From: an uncultured Asticcacaulis sp. | GTDB taxonomy: Bacteria > Pseudomonadota > Alphaproteobacteria > Caulobacterales > Caulobacteraceae | Length of the DNA: 14,109 nucleotides | Assembly (NCBI GenBank): GCA_946480125.1 | Contig: CAMLIY010000062.1 | Coordinates: 1-14,109 of the forward strand | Reading direction: 5' to 3' | Shown here: in pieces, positions 1 to 6,976 of the stretch | Layout of the letters: every line of letters starts with the position of its first letter | How positions within the stretch are numbered: position 1 is the stretch's first letter | The notes under the pieces: generated by a model | Seen by the model: the letters and a program-made list of their open reading frames with translations, nothing else | Database searches by the model: none | What the model was told of the DNA's origin: nothing | Program-made: the position numbers and the translations under genes

Positions 1-568
1 CATTCAGCCAGATGCGCATGGCATATTGCGAGCCGAAGACGCGGGTGTCGCCGACGCCCTCGATACGCGAGATCGGATCATTGAGATTGGACGCGATCCA
101 GTCGCCGAGGTCGGCGTTCGACAGGCTGTCATCCTCGGTATAGAGGGCGATGGCCATCAGGGTCGATCCCGATGCCTTGTTGACGCGCAATCCCATCGTC
201 TGGACAGCCTGCGGCAGCCGGCGAATGACCGAATTGGCCTGATTTTGTACCTGAACCTGCGCGAAATCCGGATCAGTGCCGGCCTCGAAGACCAGGGTCA
301 CAGAACCGGAGCCGGTGGAAGAGGTCGAGGTCATGTATTTCAGGCCGTCCAGCCCGGTCATGCCCTGTTCGATGACCTGGGTGACCGAGTCCTCGACCAC
401 CTTGGCCGAGGCGCCGGTATAGGTCGCCGAAACGGTGACCTGGGGCAGGGCGATCTTGGGATACTGCTCGATCGGCAGGGTGAAGATGGCCAGGGCGCCG
501 GCCAGCATGATGACGATGGCGATGACCCAGGCAAAGATGGGGCGGACAATAAAGAAACGCGACAACAT
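1..568 (-). CDS. RND efflux pump inner-membrane subunit (AcrB/MexB type), N-terminal part only
   Basis: Proton-driven inner-membrane transporter of a tripartite multidrug efflux complex. Reading the minus strand from the ATG at 566-568 gives 189 codons with no stop, so the gene runs off the left edge; family members are about 1,030-1,050 residues. Residues 1-9 (MLSRFFIVR) are the usual cytoplasmic start. About 20 hydrophobic residues follow (first transmembrane helix), then the RND hallmarks LPIEQYPKIALPQVTVSA and, near the end, RIEGVGDTRVFGSQYAMRIW, which matches the AcrB porter domain. GGAG, 9 nt before the ATG and inside the end of the upstream gene, serves as ribosome binding site. The start lies 3 nt after the stop of the membrane-fusion gene, so the two are co-transcribed and probably translationally coupled. 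Family assignment is secure. Substrate range cannot be told. Confidence 0.95.
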   Translation of the reverse strand, partial: MLSRFFIVRPIFAWVIAIVIMLAGALAIFTLPIEQYPKIALPQVTVSATYTGASAKVVEDSVTQVIEQGMTGLDGLKYMTSTSSTGSGSVTLVFEAGTDPDFAQVQVQNQANSVIRRLPQAVQTMGLRVNKASGSTLMAIALYTEDDSLSNADLGDWIASNLNDPISRIEGVGDTRVFGSQYAMRIWLN

Positions 569-571
569 GGG

Positions 572-1738
572 TTACTGCTCCGCCGTGGCGGCTTCAGCGC
601 CGGAAGTGGGTTTCATCGGTTGAGCCTTGATATCTCCCTTGTCCTTGAGCTTCATCGCGCCTTCGGCAATCACCTTGTCGCCGGCCTTGAGGCCATTCAG
701 CACCTGCCACTGGCTACCCTGCATCTGGCCGAGTGTGATGACTTGTTTGTGTGCCTTGTTATCCGCACCGGCCAGCAGCACGCTGGCGCCGCCCTTGGGA
801 TCGAGCACCACGGCGCCTTGCGGGATCAGGATTGCCTGTGAAACCGTGCCCTTGACGATGCGGGCATTGACGAACATGCCCGGCAACAGCAGGCCTTGCG
901 GGTTGGCGAAGGCGGCGCGCAGACTCACCGAACCTGTGGCCGGATCGACCGTGACATCGGAAAATTCTATGCGGCCGGTGAGGGGATAGGTGGAACCATC
1001 ATCCAGCGTCAGGGTGACATCAGCATGATCAGGGGCGCCCAACTCGCCCGACATCAGGGCGCGTTTGAGCTTCAGAAGATCAGACGCTGATTGTGTGATA
1101 TCGACATATATTTTCGAGAGGTCCTGAACGGTGGCCAGGGCATCCGCCTGATTGGCGGTGACCAGCGCGCCCGGTGTGACGGTCGACTTGCCGATCTGTC
1201 CGGAGATCGGCGAGACGACCTTAGTATAATTCAGGTTGATGCTGGCGGTCTGTACAGCGGCTTTTTGCAGGGCAAGCGTGGCGGCGGCCGTTTTCATCGC
1301 CGTCTGGGCATCGTCATAGTCCTGCTGGCTGATGGCCTTTATGCTGATCAGCTGGCTGTAACGGTCGGCTTTTTGTTTGGCGGAGTCGTAATTGGCCTGG
1401 GCCTGGGCCTGTTGCGCCTGCGCGCTGGCATAGGCGGCCTGATAGGTGGCCGGATCAATCTGGTAAAGTGATTGCCCTGCCTTGACGTAACCCCCTTCGG
1501 TAAACAGCCGCGCCTTGATAATACCGCCGACCTGCGGCCGCACTTCCGAAACGAGGAAGGCAGAGGTGCGGCCGGAAAGCTGCTGGGTGACGTTCAGGGG
1601 TTGGGTGTTGACCACCACATACCCTACGGTTATGGGACCGCCCGGCCCCTTGCTGGCATCTTCCTTCTTCGTGCAGCCGGAGAGACAAAGCGCCGCCAAA
1701 AAAGCAGCGATAGTTACGGGAGATCCAAATCTTGTCAT
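572..1738 (-). CDS. RND efflux membrane-fusion protein (AcrA/MexA family lipoprotein)
   Basis: Periplasmic adaptor linking the RND pump to an outer-membrane channel; 388 residues, normal for the family. Residues 1-22 form a lipoprotein signal: short basic start, hydrophobic run, and a lipobox LSGC with Cys22 as lipidation site. Next come the barrel-sandwich/lipoyl half (GGIIKARLFTEGGYVKAGQ), an Ala/Gln-rich alpha-hairpin (about 100-165), the second lipoyl half (SPISGQIGKSTVTPGALV) and the beta-barrel and membrane-proximal domains. GAGG lies 6 nt upstream of the ATG and supports this start. It is the first gene of an operon with the RND pump 3 nt downstream. No outer-membrane channel gene is visible; it may lie beyond the left edge or elsewhere. 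Family assignment is very sure; the transported compounds are unknown. Confidence 0.95.
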   Translation of the reverse strand: MTRFGSPVTIAAFLAALCLSGCTKKEDASKGPGGPITVGYVVVNTQPLNVTQQLSGRTSAFLVSEVRPQVGGIIKARLFTEGGYVKAGQSLYQIDPATYQAAYASAQAQQAQAQANYDSAKQKADRYSQLISIKAISQQDYDDAQTAMKTAAATLALQKAAVQTASINLNYTKVVSPISGQIGKSTVTPGALVTANQADALATVQDLSKIYVDITQSASDLLKLKRALMSGELGAPDHADVTLTLDDGSTYPLTGRIEFSDVTVDPATGSVSLRAAFANPQGLLLPGMFVNARIVKGTVSQAILIPQGAVVLDPKGGASVLLAGADNKAHKQVITLGQMQGSQWQVLNGLKAGDKVIAEGAMKLKDKGDIKAQPMKPTSGAEAATAEQ

Positions 1739-1824
1739 TTATAACCTCGATGTGTACGGCGTACTAAACGTTCAAACAGGTGAATTCCGGCGCTGCGGAT
1801 TCAAAAATGATTGCAATTCACTGC

Positions 1825-1853
1825 ATGATAAGGACTGAACGTACGTACTTGAA
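1825..1853 (-). promoter_or_regulatory. Candidate promoter and operator of the RND efflux operon
   Basis: On the minus strand TTCAAG (1853-1848) and TATCAT (1830-1825) are separated by 17 nt. The spacer overlaps the palindromic GTACGTAC (1841-1848), a placement typical of TetR-type repressors of acrAB-like operons. Further GTAC-containing sites lie at 1754-1764 (GTAC-GGC-GTAC) and near 1886 and 1917. The -10 is good and the -35 weak, so this is a prediction by eye. No regulator gene is adjacent. Confidence 0.35.
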
Positions 1854-2238
1854 GTTATTGCGCTGTAATATGCTAATTATGGCATGTACGAATTATTTAG
1901 GCGGAATTGAACCTAGGTACGTCATTGCGTCTTTCATCATCCACACAGATCTGTCGGAGGTTAAAGGGGGGGGCTAAGCCCTTGGAAATGCGTATACAAA
2001 AGCCTTAGTCATGACGAAGAATGGGGACGTATTTTGAGGCAAAAAGTCTAGATGCAGGATAGGCTCGCGCCCGGAAATGGTATTTCCATATGGTATGTTT
2101 TCATCTTCCACACTGGTTTGGTTGGATTGATTGGACATGAGGGTCTTGGTTGTAGCGCCTCGCGTTGGCGTAGATAAAGGGTGGAGCGCGCGGAGGAAGA
2201 AACCATCGTTTCTGTCAGCATGGTTGTCGCCGGTTTAT
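1854..2238. other. Non-coding stretch between efflux operon and IS remnants
   Basis: No convincing gene: open frames here are short and resemble no family I recognise. The stretch contains an 8-G tract at 1966-1973 and CTAG sites near 1913 and 2049. The part from about 2100 to 2238 lies just beyond the stop of the IS110-type transposase remnant and may be the decayed non-coding tail of that element, but I cannot place the element's end. Confidence 0.5.
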
Positions 2239-2526
2239 CTATAGGCTGAGATGTCCATTACGCAGCAGGGCATCCATGATTATGCCGGGCTTTCTGGCCA
2301 GGGCGACCGTTGCCTTCTGCGACCCAGAGCACTTGGCGATCGCGGCCGCACATGCTTTCAGGCGTATGGCTTTGCTGGGTCGGATTATTATCGCGTTGGC
2401 GCTTCGTAGAGAGCCGTGCGTACGGGGACATCCCCGATGTTCGAGATGCGGCCGGTGTAATCCGTTTTCACTGAAGGACTTTTTCTGGGCGTCAGGCCAA
2501 AATGCGGGTCGATTTCGCGTGACGAA
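2239..2526 (-). pseudogene. Remnant of an IS110-family transposase (C-terminal part, frameshifted)
   Basis: Two minus-strand frames join to give the C-terminal (Transposase_20) region of IS110-family enzymes. The upstream frame reads DPHFGLTPRK, then TDYTGRISNIGD and VRTALYEA. The frame then changes near 2400-2410 and continues as SANAIIIRPSKAIRLKA and KATVALARKPGIIMD to a stop at 2239. This order and spacing match the family (AHFGLTPRRYQSGE, GRISKCGD, RTALYEAAN, KAKVALARKLAVIMH). The N-terminal DEDD catalytic half, normally about 200 residues, is missing: upstream the sequence switches abruptly near 2525 to an IS701-type fragment on the other strand. The copy is truncated and frameshifted and cannot encode an active enzyme. 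Confidence 0.8.
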
Positions 2527-2815
2527 GAGAACCGCCACGTGTCCTTTGTTATGTTGGTCTTCGCCATGATGGCTGCCATCCGCAAAGCAAAAGCTGCGAC
2601 CGACATGATACCAAAAAAAGAAAACGAAAGTCCTCCGGAAAACCAGGGACTCAAATCCTAATAAGATGGTCAGTTCAGGATATATGGCGCGTTGCCATTA
2701 CACTGTCTCAGCGACAATCCAGCCCACTCACATCATTGCGTGGTCGATCTAGAGAAGGGCCACCAAGCCGCAGCTAGGCAAGCGAACATAATGGCAAAAA
2801 TGCAACTGCAATTGG
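2527..2815 (+). mobile_element. Diverged 3' fragment of an IS701-family element
   Basis: The plus strand from about 2529 aligns along its whole length with the transposase C-terminus and end of the complete IS701-type element at 5427-6860, in opposite orientation. It translates as NRHVSFVMLVFAMMAAIRKA where the complete copy reads NRHVCLVMLAFAMMAAIRRK, then breaks frame with several small indels. DNA similarity resumes and stays clear through TCACATCATTGCGTGGTCGA (about 2730-2750) to the terminus AAAAATGCAACTG at 2796-2808, close to the inverted repeat of the intact copy. Roughly the last 290 bp survive; the 5' part is replaced by IS110-type sequence. A CTAG follows at 2816-2819. It is an old, inactive copy of a relative rather than a recent duplicate. 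Confidence 0.85.
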
Positions 2816-2819
2816 CTAG
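2816..2819. repeat. CTAG target site next to the IS701 remnant
   Basis: CTAG lies about 1-2 nt beyond the decayed IS701 terminus and directly against the TAA stop (2820-2822, minus strand) of the GT4 gene. IS701 elements characteristically duplicate a 4-bp YTAR site, usually CTAG, so this is probably the surviving target copy. The partner copy is lost with the other end of the element. Confidence 0.6.
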
Positions 2820-4043
2820 TTATTGCGGATTGCAAGCGCTCTGAGCGGGCGGTGACGCGAAAGGCGCCCAGCTTTTTTCTAATGTGGTTAAATCTATTCT
2901 GGCCTGGTCGCCCAGCCTTTCGCGTAATGCTGGATCATCGATCAGCCGCTTAAGTGCTTGTGCGGTCGCGTCAAGATCGGGATCGGCCCACTGGGCCCTG
3001 GGGCCATTATAGGTTGGGTTGGCGGGCACAAGCCGATGGGGCAGGGGGATGGAATTCTCCGGCGTCATGAACTGCATATTGCCCGACCAGCCGGTGGCAA
3101 TGACGCTGACGCCCGCCGCCATAGCCTCGGCCAAAGGCAGGCCGAAACCTTCTGCGCGATGCAGCGATATAAGAATGTCGGTGTTGTGAATCAGCCTGTC
3201 CGTATCCGGGCCATTCAGGGTCTGGGCCACCATGTCTATATCCGTTCGACCTGTCACACGCGCCGCCAGTTCGGCGAAACGCGGGTGATGCACGGCCCCG
3301 GCATGTGTTTTGACGATCAGCCGCGCCGTCCGGCTGGCCTGCGGAAACAGGGAAAGCCAGACATCAATGACCGCCATAGGATTCTTGCGTTCAAAATCGC
3401 TGCGCGGATCGAACAGGGTGAGGGTGGTGACCTTGTCGGCGTCGCGGCCATCCGCATGGACTGACCGTGCCTGAACGTTTCTGGCGACCGCCACAGGATG
3501 CGGCACGACGCGCAGTTTTTGTGTTTCATGTTGGCGGCCCACCCTTGCGAAGGCCCGGCTGATGGCCAGACGCACATGTTCGCTTGGCACCCAAATCTCG
3601 TGCAGCCATCGGGCGGTTCTCGCCCAGTCCTGAGGGGCTTCCGAGCTTTCCCATGCCCAATAACCGATCCGGTACTTGTGCGCCCAGTCGCTGTAGCGAT
3701 GGCGCAGCAGGGCGATGCGCGTTTCCGGCGGATTGGCATGGATGAGCCAGACGCAGGCTTCGGGGCAGGGCAGGGCCACCGGCCCGCGCGTCAAAAGGCC
3801 CCTGTCCAAGGGACGCAAATATTCCGCTGTCACATCAAGGCCCATCGCCTTGAGTGCATCAACCGTCAGGCGACCGGCCCGACCAATGCCCAGCGCCTCG
3901 TCCATGAAACCGGAAACCAGAATCTTCGCCGGGCACGGCAACTGACATTCGCGGGCCTTTTGCCACCCCAGGGATACCGCCGTAAAGCGCAAGCCTGCCA
4001 ATGCGCGGTGGGTGCTTGCGGCCATGTTTTTAAAAAGGGACAT
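2820..4043 (-). CDS. GT4-family (GT-B fold) glycosyltransferase
   Basis: Retaining glycosyltransferase, 407 residues, probably cytoplasmic, transferring a sugar from an activated donor during glycan assembly. The N-terminal half has KILVSGFMDEALGIGRAGRL, with the glycine-rich acceptor-side loop, and IGYWAWESSEAPQDWARTA followed by EIWVPSEH, a pattern common in alphaproteobacterial GT4 enzymes. The C-terminal half has FDPRSDFERKNP (first strand of the donor domain) and the family E-x7-E motif in RAEGFGLPLAEAMAAG (Glu298 and Glu306). No signal peptide or membrane helix is seen. The start has only a weak ribosome site; Met7 is an alternative. It is divergent from the GT2 gene at 4092, with 48 bp between the starts. 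Its stop abuts a CTAG and a decayed IS701 element. Donor and acceptor are unknown. Confidence 0.9.
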   Translation of the reverse strand: MSLFKNMAASTHRALAGLRFTAVSLGWQKARECQLPCPAKILVSGFMDEALGIGRAGRLTVDALKAMGLDVTAEYLRPLDRGLLTRGPVALPCPEACVWLIHANPPETRIALLRHRYSDWAHKYRIGYWAWESSEAPQDWARTARWLHEIWVPSEHVRLAISRAFARVGRQHETQKLRVVPHPVAVARNVQARSVHADGRDADKVTTLTLFDPRSDFERKNPMAVIDVWLSLFPQASRTARLIVKTHAGAVHHPRFAELAARVTGRTDIDMVAQTLNGPDTDRLIHNTDILISLHRAEGFGLPLAEAMAAGVSVIATGWSGNMQFMTPENSIPLPHRLVPANPTYNGPRAQWADPDLDATAQALKRLIDDPALRERLGDQARIDLTTLEKSWAPFASPPAQSACNPQ

Positions 4044-4091
4044 AAAGAAAATATCTCGTCAAAGCCGCGTAATTGCTTCACTATAAAGGCA

Positions 4092-5426
4092 ATGCAAAGA
4101 GAAGCAATTTCCAAACATATTCAACTCGATGCTGGAGATGGCCTGGAACCGGCAGGCATGTGGCCCATGCGCGGGATCTATCGCTTGTGGTGCAAGGGCC
4201 AGCTTGCCGAGATCGAACTGGTCGAACGCGACAGCTTGGCCCGCAGCATCATTTATGCGGGCCCCGGACAGGCCGAATATGTGATCGTGCCTGCGGGCAT
4301 CTATCATCTCTACGTCCGCCAGGTAATACGCACAGGCGCAGACATATATCTCAGACTGGCCGCGTTGAACTGGCGCGAGAAGCTCAGTCTCTACGCGCAT
4401 AAGATCGCCGGGCGGATTATGAGGGGTGAGATCAGGTCACTGCTGGCGACGATCAAAGGCCGCCTTGGCCGGTCGAGGCAACGGGTCAGCGGTGCGAAAC
4501 TGGGCGAGCCAATTGCGTCGAAGAACCTGTCGGCGGCGGGCCAGGGCGATACCCGCGCGGCCATCGCGTCTGTCGATGTTCCGGCGGACATGAAATTTGT
4601 CTCCATCATCATCCCGACCAAGGAACGGTTCGACCTGTTAAAGGCATGTATCGATTCACTTTCGCTGGTGAGCGGGGTGGAAGTCGAGATCATCATCGTC
4701 GATAACGGTGCCACCCGCCCGGAAATGCTGAGCTATCTCGCCAGTTTGTCAGGGCGCGAAGACATCACGGTTCTCAACTGCGATATTCCGTTCAATTTTT
4801 CCCGCCTGTGTAATGCGGGTGCGCATATTGCACAGGCGCCGGTTCTGCTGTTTCTCAACGATGACATCGAAGCGCTGGACGGCGGCTGGCTCCACGCCAT
4901 GCTGGGTTATCTGGCGCGCGAAGACACGGGCGTCGTTGGCGCTCGCCTGTTGTATCCGTCTGGCGATCTGCAACATGCCGGCATTGCCACCCACCTCGTA
5001 CCTGGGCCAGGCCATCCGTGGCTGGGCGCACCCCGGCACGCATGGGAGCTTAACCCGCTCGTTATGCAATCAGGTGAGGTCGACGCTGTCACGGCGGCCT
5101 GTCTGATGATCGAAAAATCGCTGTTTGATGAGGTCGGGGGGTTTGACGAAGAAGCCTTCGCCATCACGGTCAATGATGTGGATCTATGCCTGCGCGTCCG
5201 TGACAAGGGTTTGAAAGTCATCTATGCCGCCGAGGCTTGTCTTATTCACAAGGAAGGCCAGACACGGCGGGCGGACGATCAATCTGGCGAGGTGAGTCGC
5301 CGTAACGCGGAGCTTAAAATTTTTGTGAAACGCCACGAAGCTTATGCCAGAGATTCTGTATTTTACCCAGGAACCTTACGCCGAGACACCGATACCGGCA
5401 TTCAAATTTTTGAGTTTAAGTCCTAG
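4092..5426 (+). CDS. GT2-family (GT-A fold) glycosyltransferase with extra N-terminal region
   Basis: Inverting glycosyltransferase, 444 residues from this ATG. The reading frame is open far upstream, but that part lies antisense to the GT4 gene, so I chose the first ATG after that gene, with AAAGG just upstream (spacing short, 2 nt). Residues 1 to about 110 contain MWPMRGIYRLW and VPAGIYHLY, which suggest a beta-rich accessory domain I do not recognise. A basic linker (110-165) follows. The GT2 domain runs from about 168 to 390: KFVSIIIPTKERFDLLKACI, IIIVDNGA, the metal-binding region LFLNDDIE (Asp257, Asp258), the acceptor-side loop GGFDEEAFAITVNDVDLCLR, and LIHKEG. Its TAG stop is part of the CTAG duplicated by the IS at 5427. 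Across that IS the flank continues GGTCAGGAGC, so the stop is original and the protein is not truncated. Sugar specificity is unknown. Confidence 0.88.
   Translation: MQREAISKHIQLDAGDGLEPAGMWPMRGIYRLWCKGQLAEIELVERDSLARSIIYAGPGQAEYVIVPAGIYHLYVRQVIRTGADIYLRLAALNWREKLSLYAHKIAGRIMRGEIRSLLATIKGRLGRSRQRVSGAKLGEPIASKNLSAAGQGDTRAAIASVDVPADMKFVSIIIPTKERFDLLKACIDSLSLVSGVEVEIIIVDNGATRPEMLSYLASLSGREDITVLNCDIPFNFSRLCNAGAHIAQAPVLLFLNDDIEALDGGWLHAMLGYLAREDTGVVGARLLYPSGDLQHAGIATHLVPGPGHPWLGAPRHAWELNPLVMQSGEVDAVTAACLMIEKSLFDEVGGFDEEAFAITVNDVDLCLRVRDKGLKVIYAAEACLIHKEGQTRRADDQSGEVSRRNAELKIFVKRHEAYARDSVFYPGTLRRDTDTGIQIFEFKS
5423..5426. repeat. Left target-site duplication (CTAG) of the IS701-family element
   Basis: CTAG directly precedes the left inverted repeat and recurs at 6861-6864. 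Its last three bases are the TAG stop of the GT2 gene. Confidence 0.9.
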
Positions 5427-5442
5427 CATTACAGTTGCATTT
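5427..5442 (+). repeat. Left terminal inverted repeat of the IS701-family element
   Basis: Sixteen bases, an exact reverse complement of 6845-6860. The transposase stop codon (5429-5431 on the minus strand) lies inside this repeat, so the last codons are part of the transposon end. Confidence 0.92.
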
Positions 5443-6821
5443 TTGTGTTGATGTGCGCTTGCCTGGCCGCGGCTTGGTGGGCCCTTCTCCAGGTCGACCA
5501 CGCAATGATGTGAGCGGGTTGGATTTGTCGTTGAGCCAGTTTAATGGCGGTGCGCCTTATCTCCTGAATAGACCATTTTATCAGTAGGAATTTTTTCCCC
5601 TGGCTTATCCGGCCGGCTTTCGTTTTTTGGGGTGTCGTGTCGGTCGCTGCATTTGCTTTGCGGCGGATGGCGGCCATCATAGCAAAGGCCAGCATAACGA
5701 GGCATACATGGCGGTTCCAGCCATGCCACGACCGCGTTTCATTGTGATCGAGGCCGAGTTCGTTTTTGGCAGTTTCAAAACTATCCTCGATGGCCCAGCG
5801 GCGGCCTTCGATTTTAACAAGAGTTTCTATGGCCGTCTGGGCCGGGCACCATGTTGTAAAGAAGGCGAGGTCTCCATCGGCTATGTTGCGCCGGATCAGA
5901 AGACCTCGTGTCCATAGGCCGGTAAGGCTGTCATCATACTCTTCACCGTCCAAGTCGGCCAGTTCCAAATAGGCCCAGTCATGCAAGCGGGCACCTTTTG
6001 TACCTTCACCGGCAGACAGGCGCTTCCATGCCCCGGGCTCAAGTGCGGTAGCAATATCCTCAGCCTGACCAGCAACAGCCGGCTTGCCGGCCCATGAGCC
6101 AAAATGGTGCTTCCCGTTAACCCCGAGCACATAGCCTTTACCCGCGCGTCGCAAAGCCATCTCAATATCACCGACGCCATAAACATAGTCCGCTGCCACC
6201 CAGCTAAACGGAACTCGGGCCTTGATCGCCCGCTCGATCATGTTGACGGCCAAGGCCGGCTTGGTTGCGAACTTTGTCCCAGTGGGCACGTGCACCGAAG
6301 CCAACCGTACAGGACCTTCTGTCCAAGACTTGGGCAGATAGAGGGCTCGGTCGATGAAGGCGTGGCCGTGACACGAGACATAGGAGATGAACACGCCAAT
6401 CTGACAGTTGGTGATCTTGCCTGCGGAACCCGTATATTGCCGGCCAACGCCGCACGACGCCCTGCCTTGCTTTAGAAAACCGGTCTCGTCGATGACAAGA
6501 ACCGCATCCGGATCGGCGAGGCTCTCAACCGCATAATCGCAGACAATATCGCGCTTTATCCGCGTCCCAACGACCTCGACCCAGAATGGCCTGTTGCCGC
6601 CAAGGCACTGGATCGCCCGCCGATTCGGCACGCATCCAACCCGTTTTACGACGCTCGTCGCCAAGCAAGCCGTCCAAAAACCTATTCGCTGAAGTCGCGA
6701 CACGCTCTTGCGTAAAAAGCGGACGGATCCGACCCTTCACATCCCGTAACGAGGAAGCCCAAAGTTCAAGCGTCGTCTCTATTGAGGTGCCAGACATCCA
6801 CGATCTCCGAATCATGGTCAC
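5429..6821 (-). pseudogene. IS701-family DDE transposase, split by a frameshift
   Basis: Cuts and rejoins the element's ends (RNase H-like DDE fold). The N-terminal part reads in one minus frame from ATG 6821 (or ATG 6797) through RPLFTQERVATSANRFLDGL to RGRWDAD near 6550. The rest reads in another frame, RDIVCDYAVESLADPD onward, to the stop at 5429. Joining them needs a net +1 (or -2) shift around GGATAAAGCGCGAT (about 6548-6561). The downstream frame alone is open for 424 codons from 6703 and holds the family signature VIDETGFLKQG (Asp72 of that frame), VAADYVYG (Asp172) and RRWAIEDSFETAKNELGLDH (Glu306 or Glu310), so the DDE residues survive. IS701 is not known to use programmed frameshifting, so an inactivating indel or sequencing error is likelier. 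Translation from an internal start is possible but would lack the N-terminal domain. Confidence 0.85.
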
Positions 6822-6844
6822 CCATAGATTCAGAACTCAAAAAT

Positions 6845-6860
6845 AAATGCAACTGTAATG
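6845..6860 (-). repeat. Right terminal inverted repeat of the IS701-family element
   Basis: Exact reverse complement of 5427-5442, on the transposase start side of the element. Confidence 0.92.
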
Positions 6861-6864
6861 CTAG
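6861..6864. repeat. Right target-site duplication (CTAG) of the IS701-family element
   Basis: Second CTAG copy, directly after the right inverted repeat. The sequence beyond it (GGTCAGGAGC) is the original continuation downstream of the GT2 stop codon. Confidence 0.9.
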
Positions 6865-6887
6865 GGTCAGGAGCACAATGTGCGTCC

Positions 6888-6928
6888 CTCGCCTTTTTAA
6901 TCAATCTCATTGAGCGGCGAGCATTTTT
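6888..6928 (+). terminator. Candidate intrinsic terminator, originally just after the GT2 gene
   Basis: CTCGCC (6888-6893) pairs with GGCGAG (6916-6921), and inside it TCAAT (6901-6905) pairs with ATTGA (6909-6913) around a CTC loop. ATTTTT follows at 6923-6928. The internal bulge makes it imperfect. Without the IS it would lie about 24 bp after the GT2 stop, a sensible place for that gene's terminator. Confidence 0.45.
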
Positions 6929-6976
6929 GGGATAAGTCCAAATTCGACGATAAGCCAGTTTTATTCATAAATTCTG

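Larger units (their letters stand above)
5427..6860 (-). mobile_element. Complete IS701-family insertion sequence, 1,434 bp
   Basis: The element is bounded by perfect 16-bp inverted repeats (CATTACAGTTGCATTT at 5427-5442, its complement at 6845-6860) and flanked by CTAG on both sides, the YTAR-type target duplication of the family. Length is normal for IS701 (about 1.4-1.5 kb). One transposase gene fills it on the minus strand and is frameshifted. The intact ends and target duplication indicate a fairly recent insertion. A diverged partial relative lies at 2527-2815 in opposite orientation. I do not assign an IS name. Confidence 0.92.

Noticed and set aside
26..841. A 271-codon plus-strand open frame
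   Set aside because: It spans the ends of two clear minus-strand efflux genes in antisense and has a low-complexity shadow composition.
2137..2250. A short plus-strand frame beginning MRVLVVAPRVGV
   Set aside because: It has 35 codons, no ribosome site and no similarity I recognise, and it lies in IS debris.
2388..2654. An 88-codon minus-strand frame as a hypothetical protein
   Set aside because: It joins IS110-type sequence to the antisense of an IS701 fragment, so it is an artefact of the mosaic.
3498..4091. A 198-codon open upstream extension of the GT2 reading frame
   Set aside because: It is fully antisense to the well-supported GT4 gene, resembles no family, and conserved sequence begins only after 4092. 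It is a by-product of GC-rich codon use.
5627..5917. Plus-strand open frames within the IS
   Set aside because: They are antisense to the transposase, which shows clear family motifs on the minus strand.
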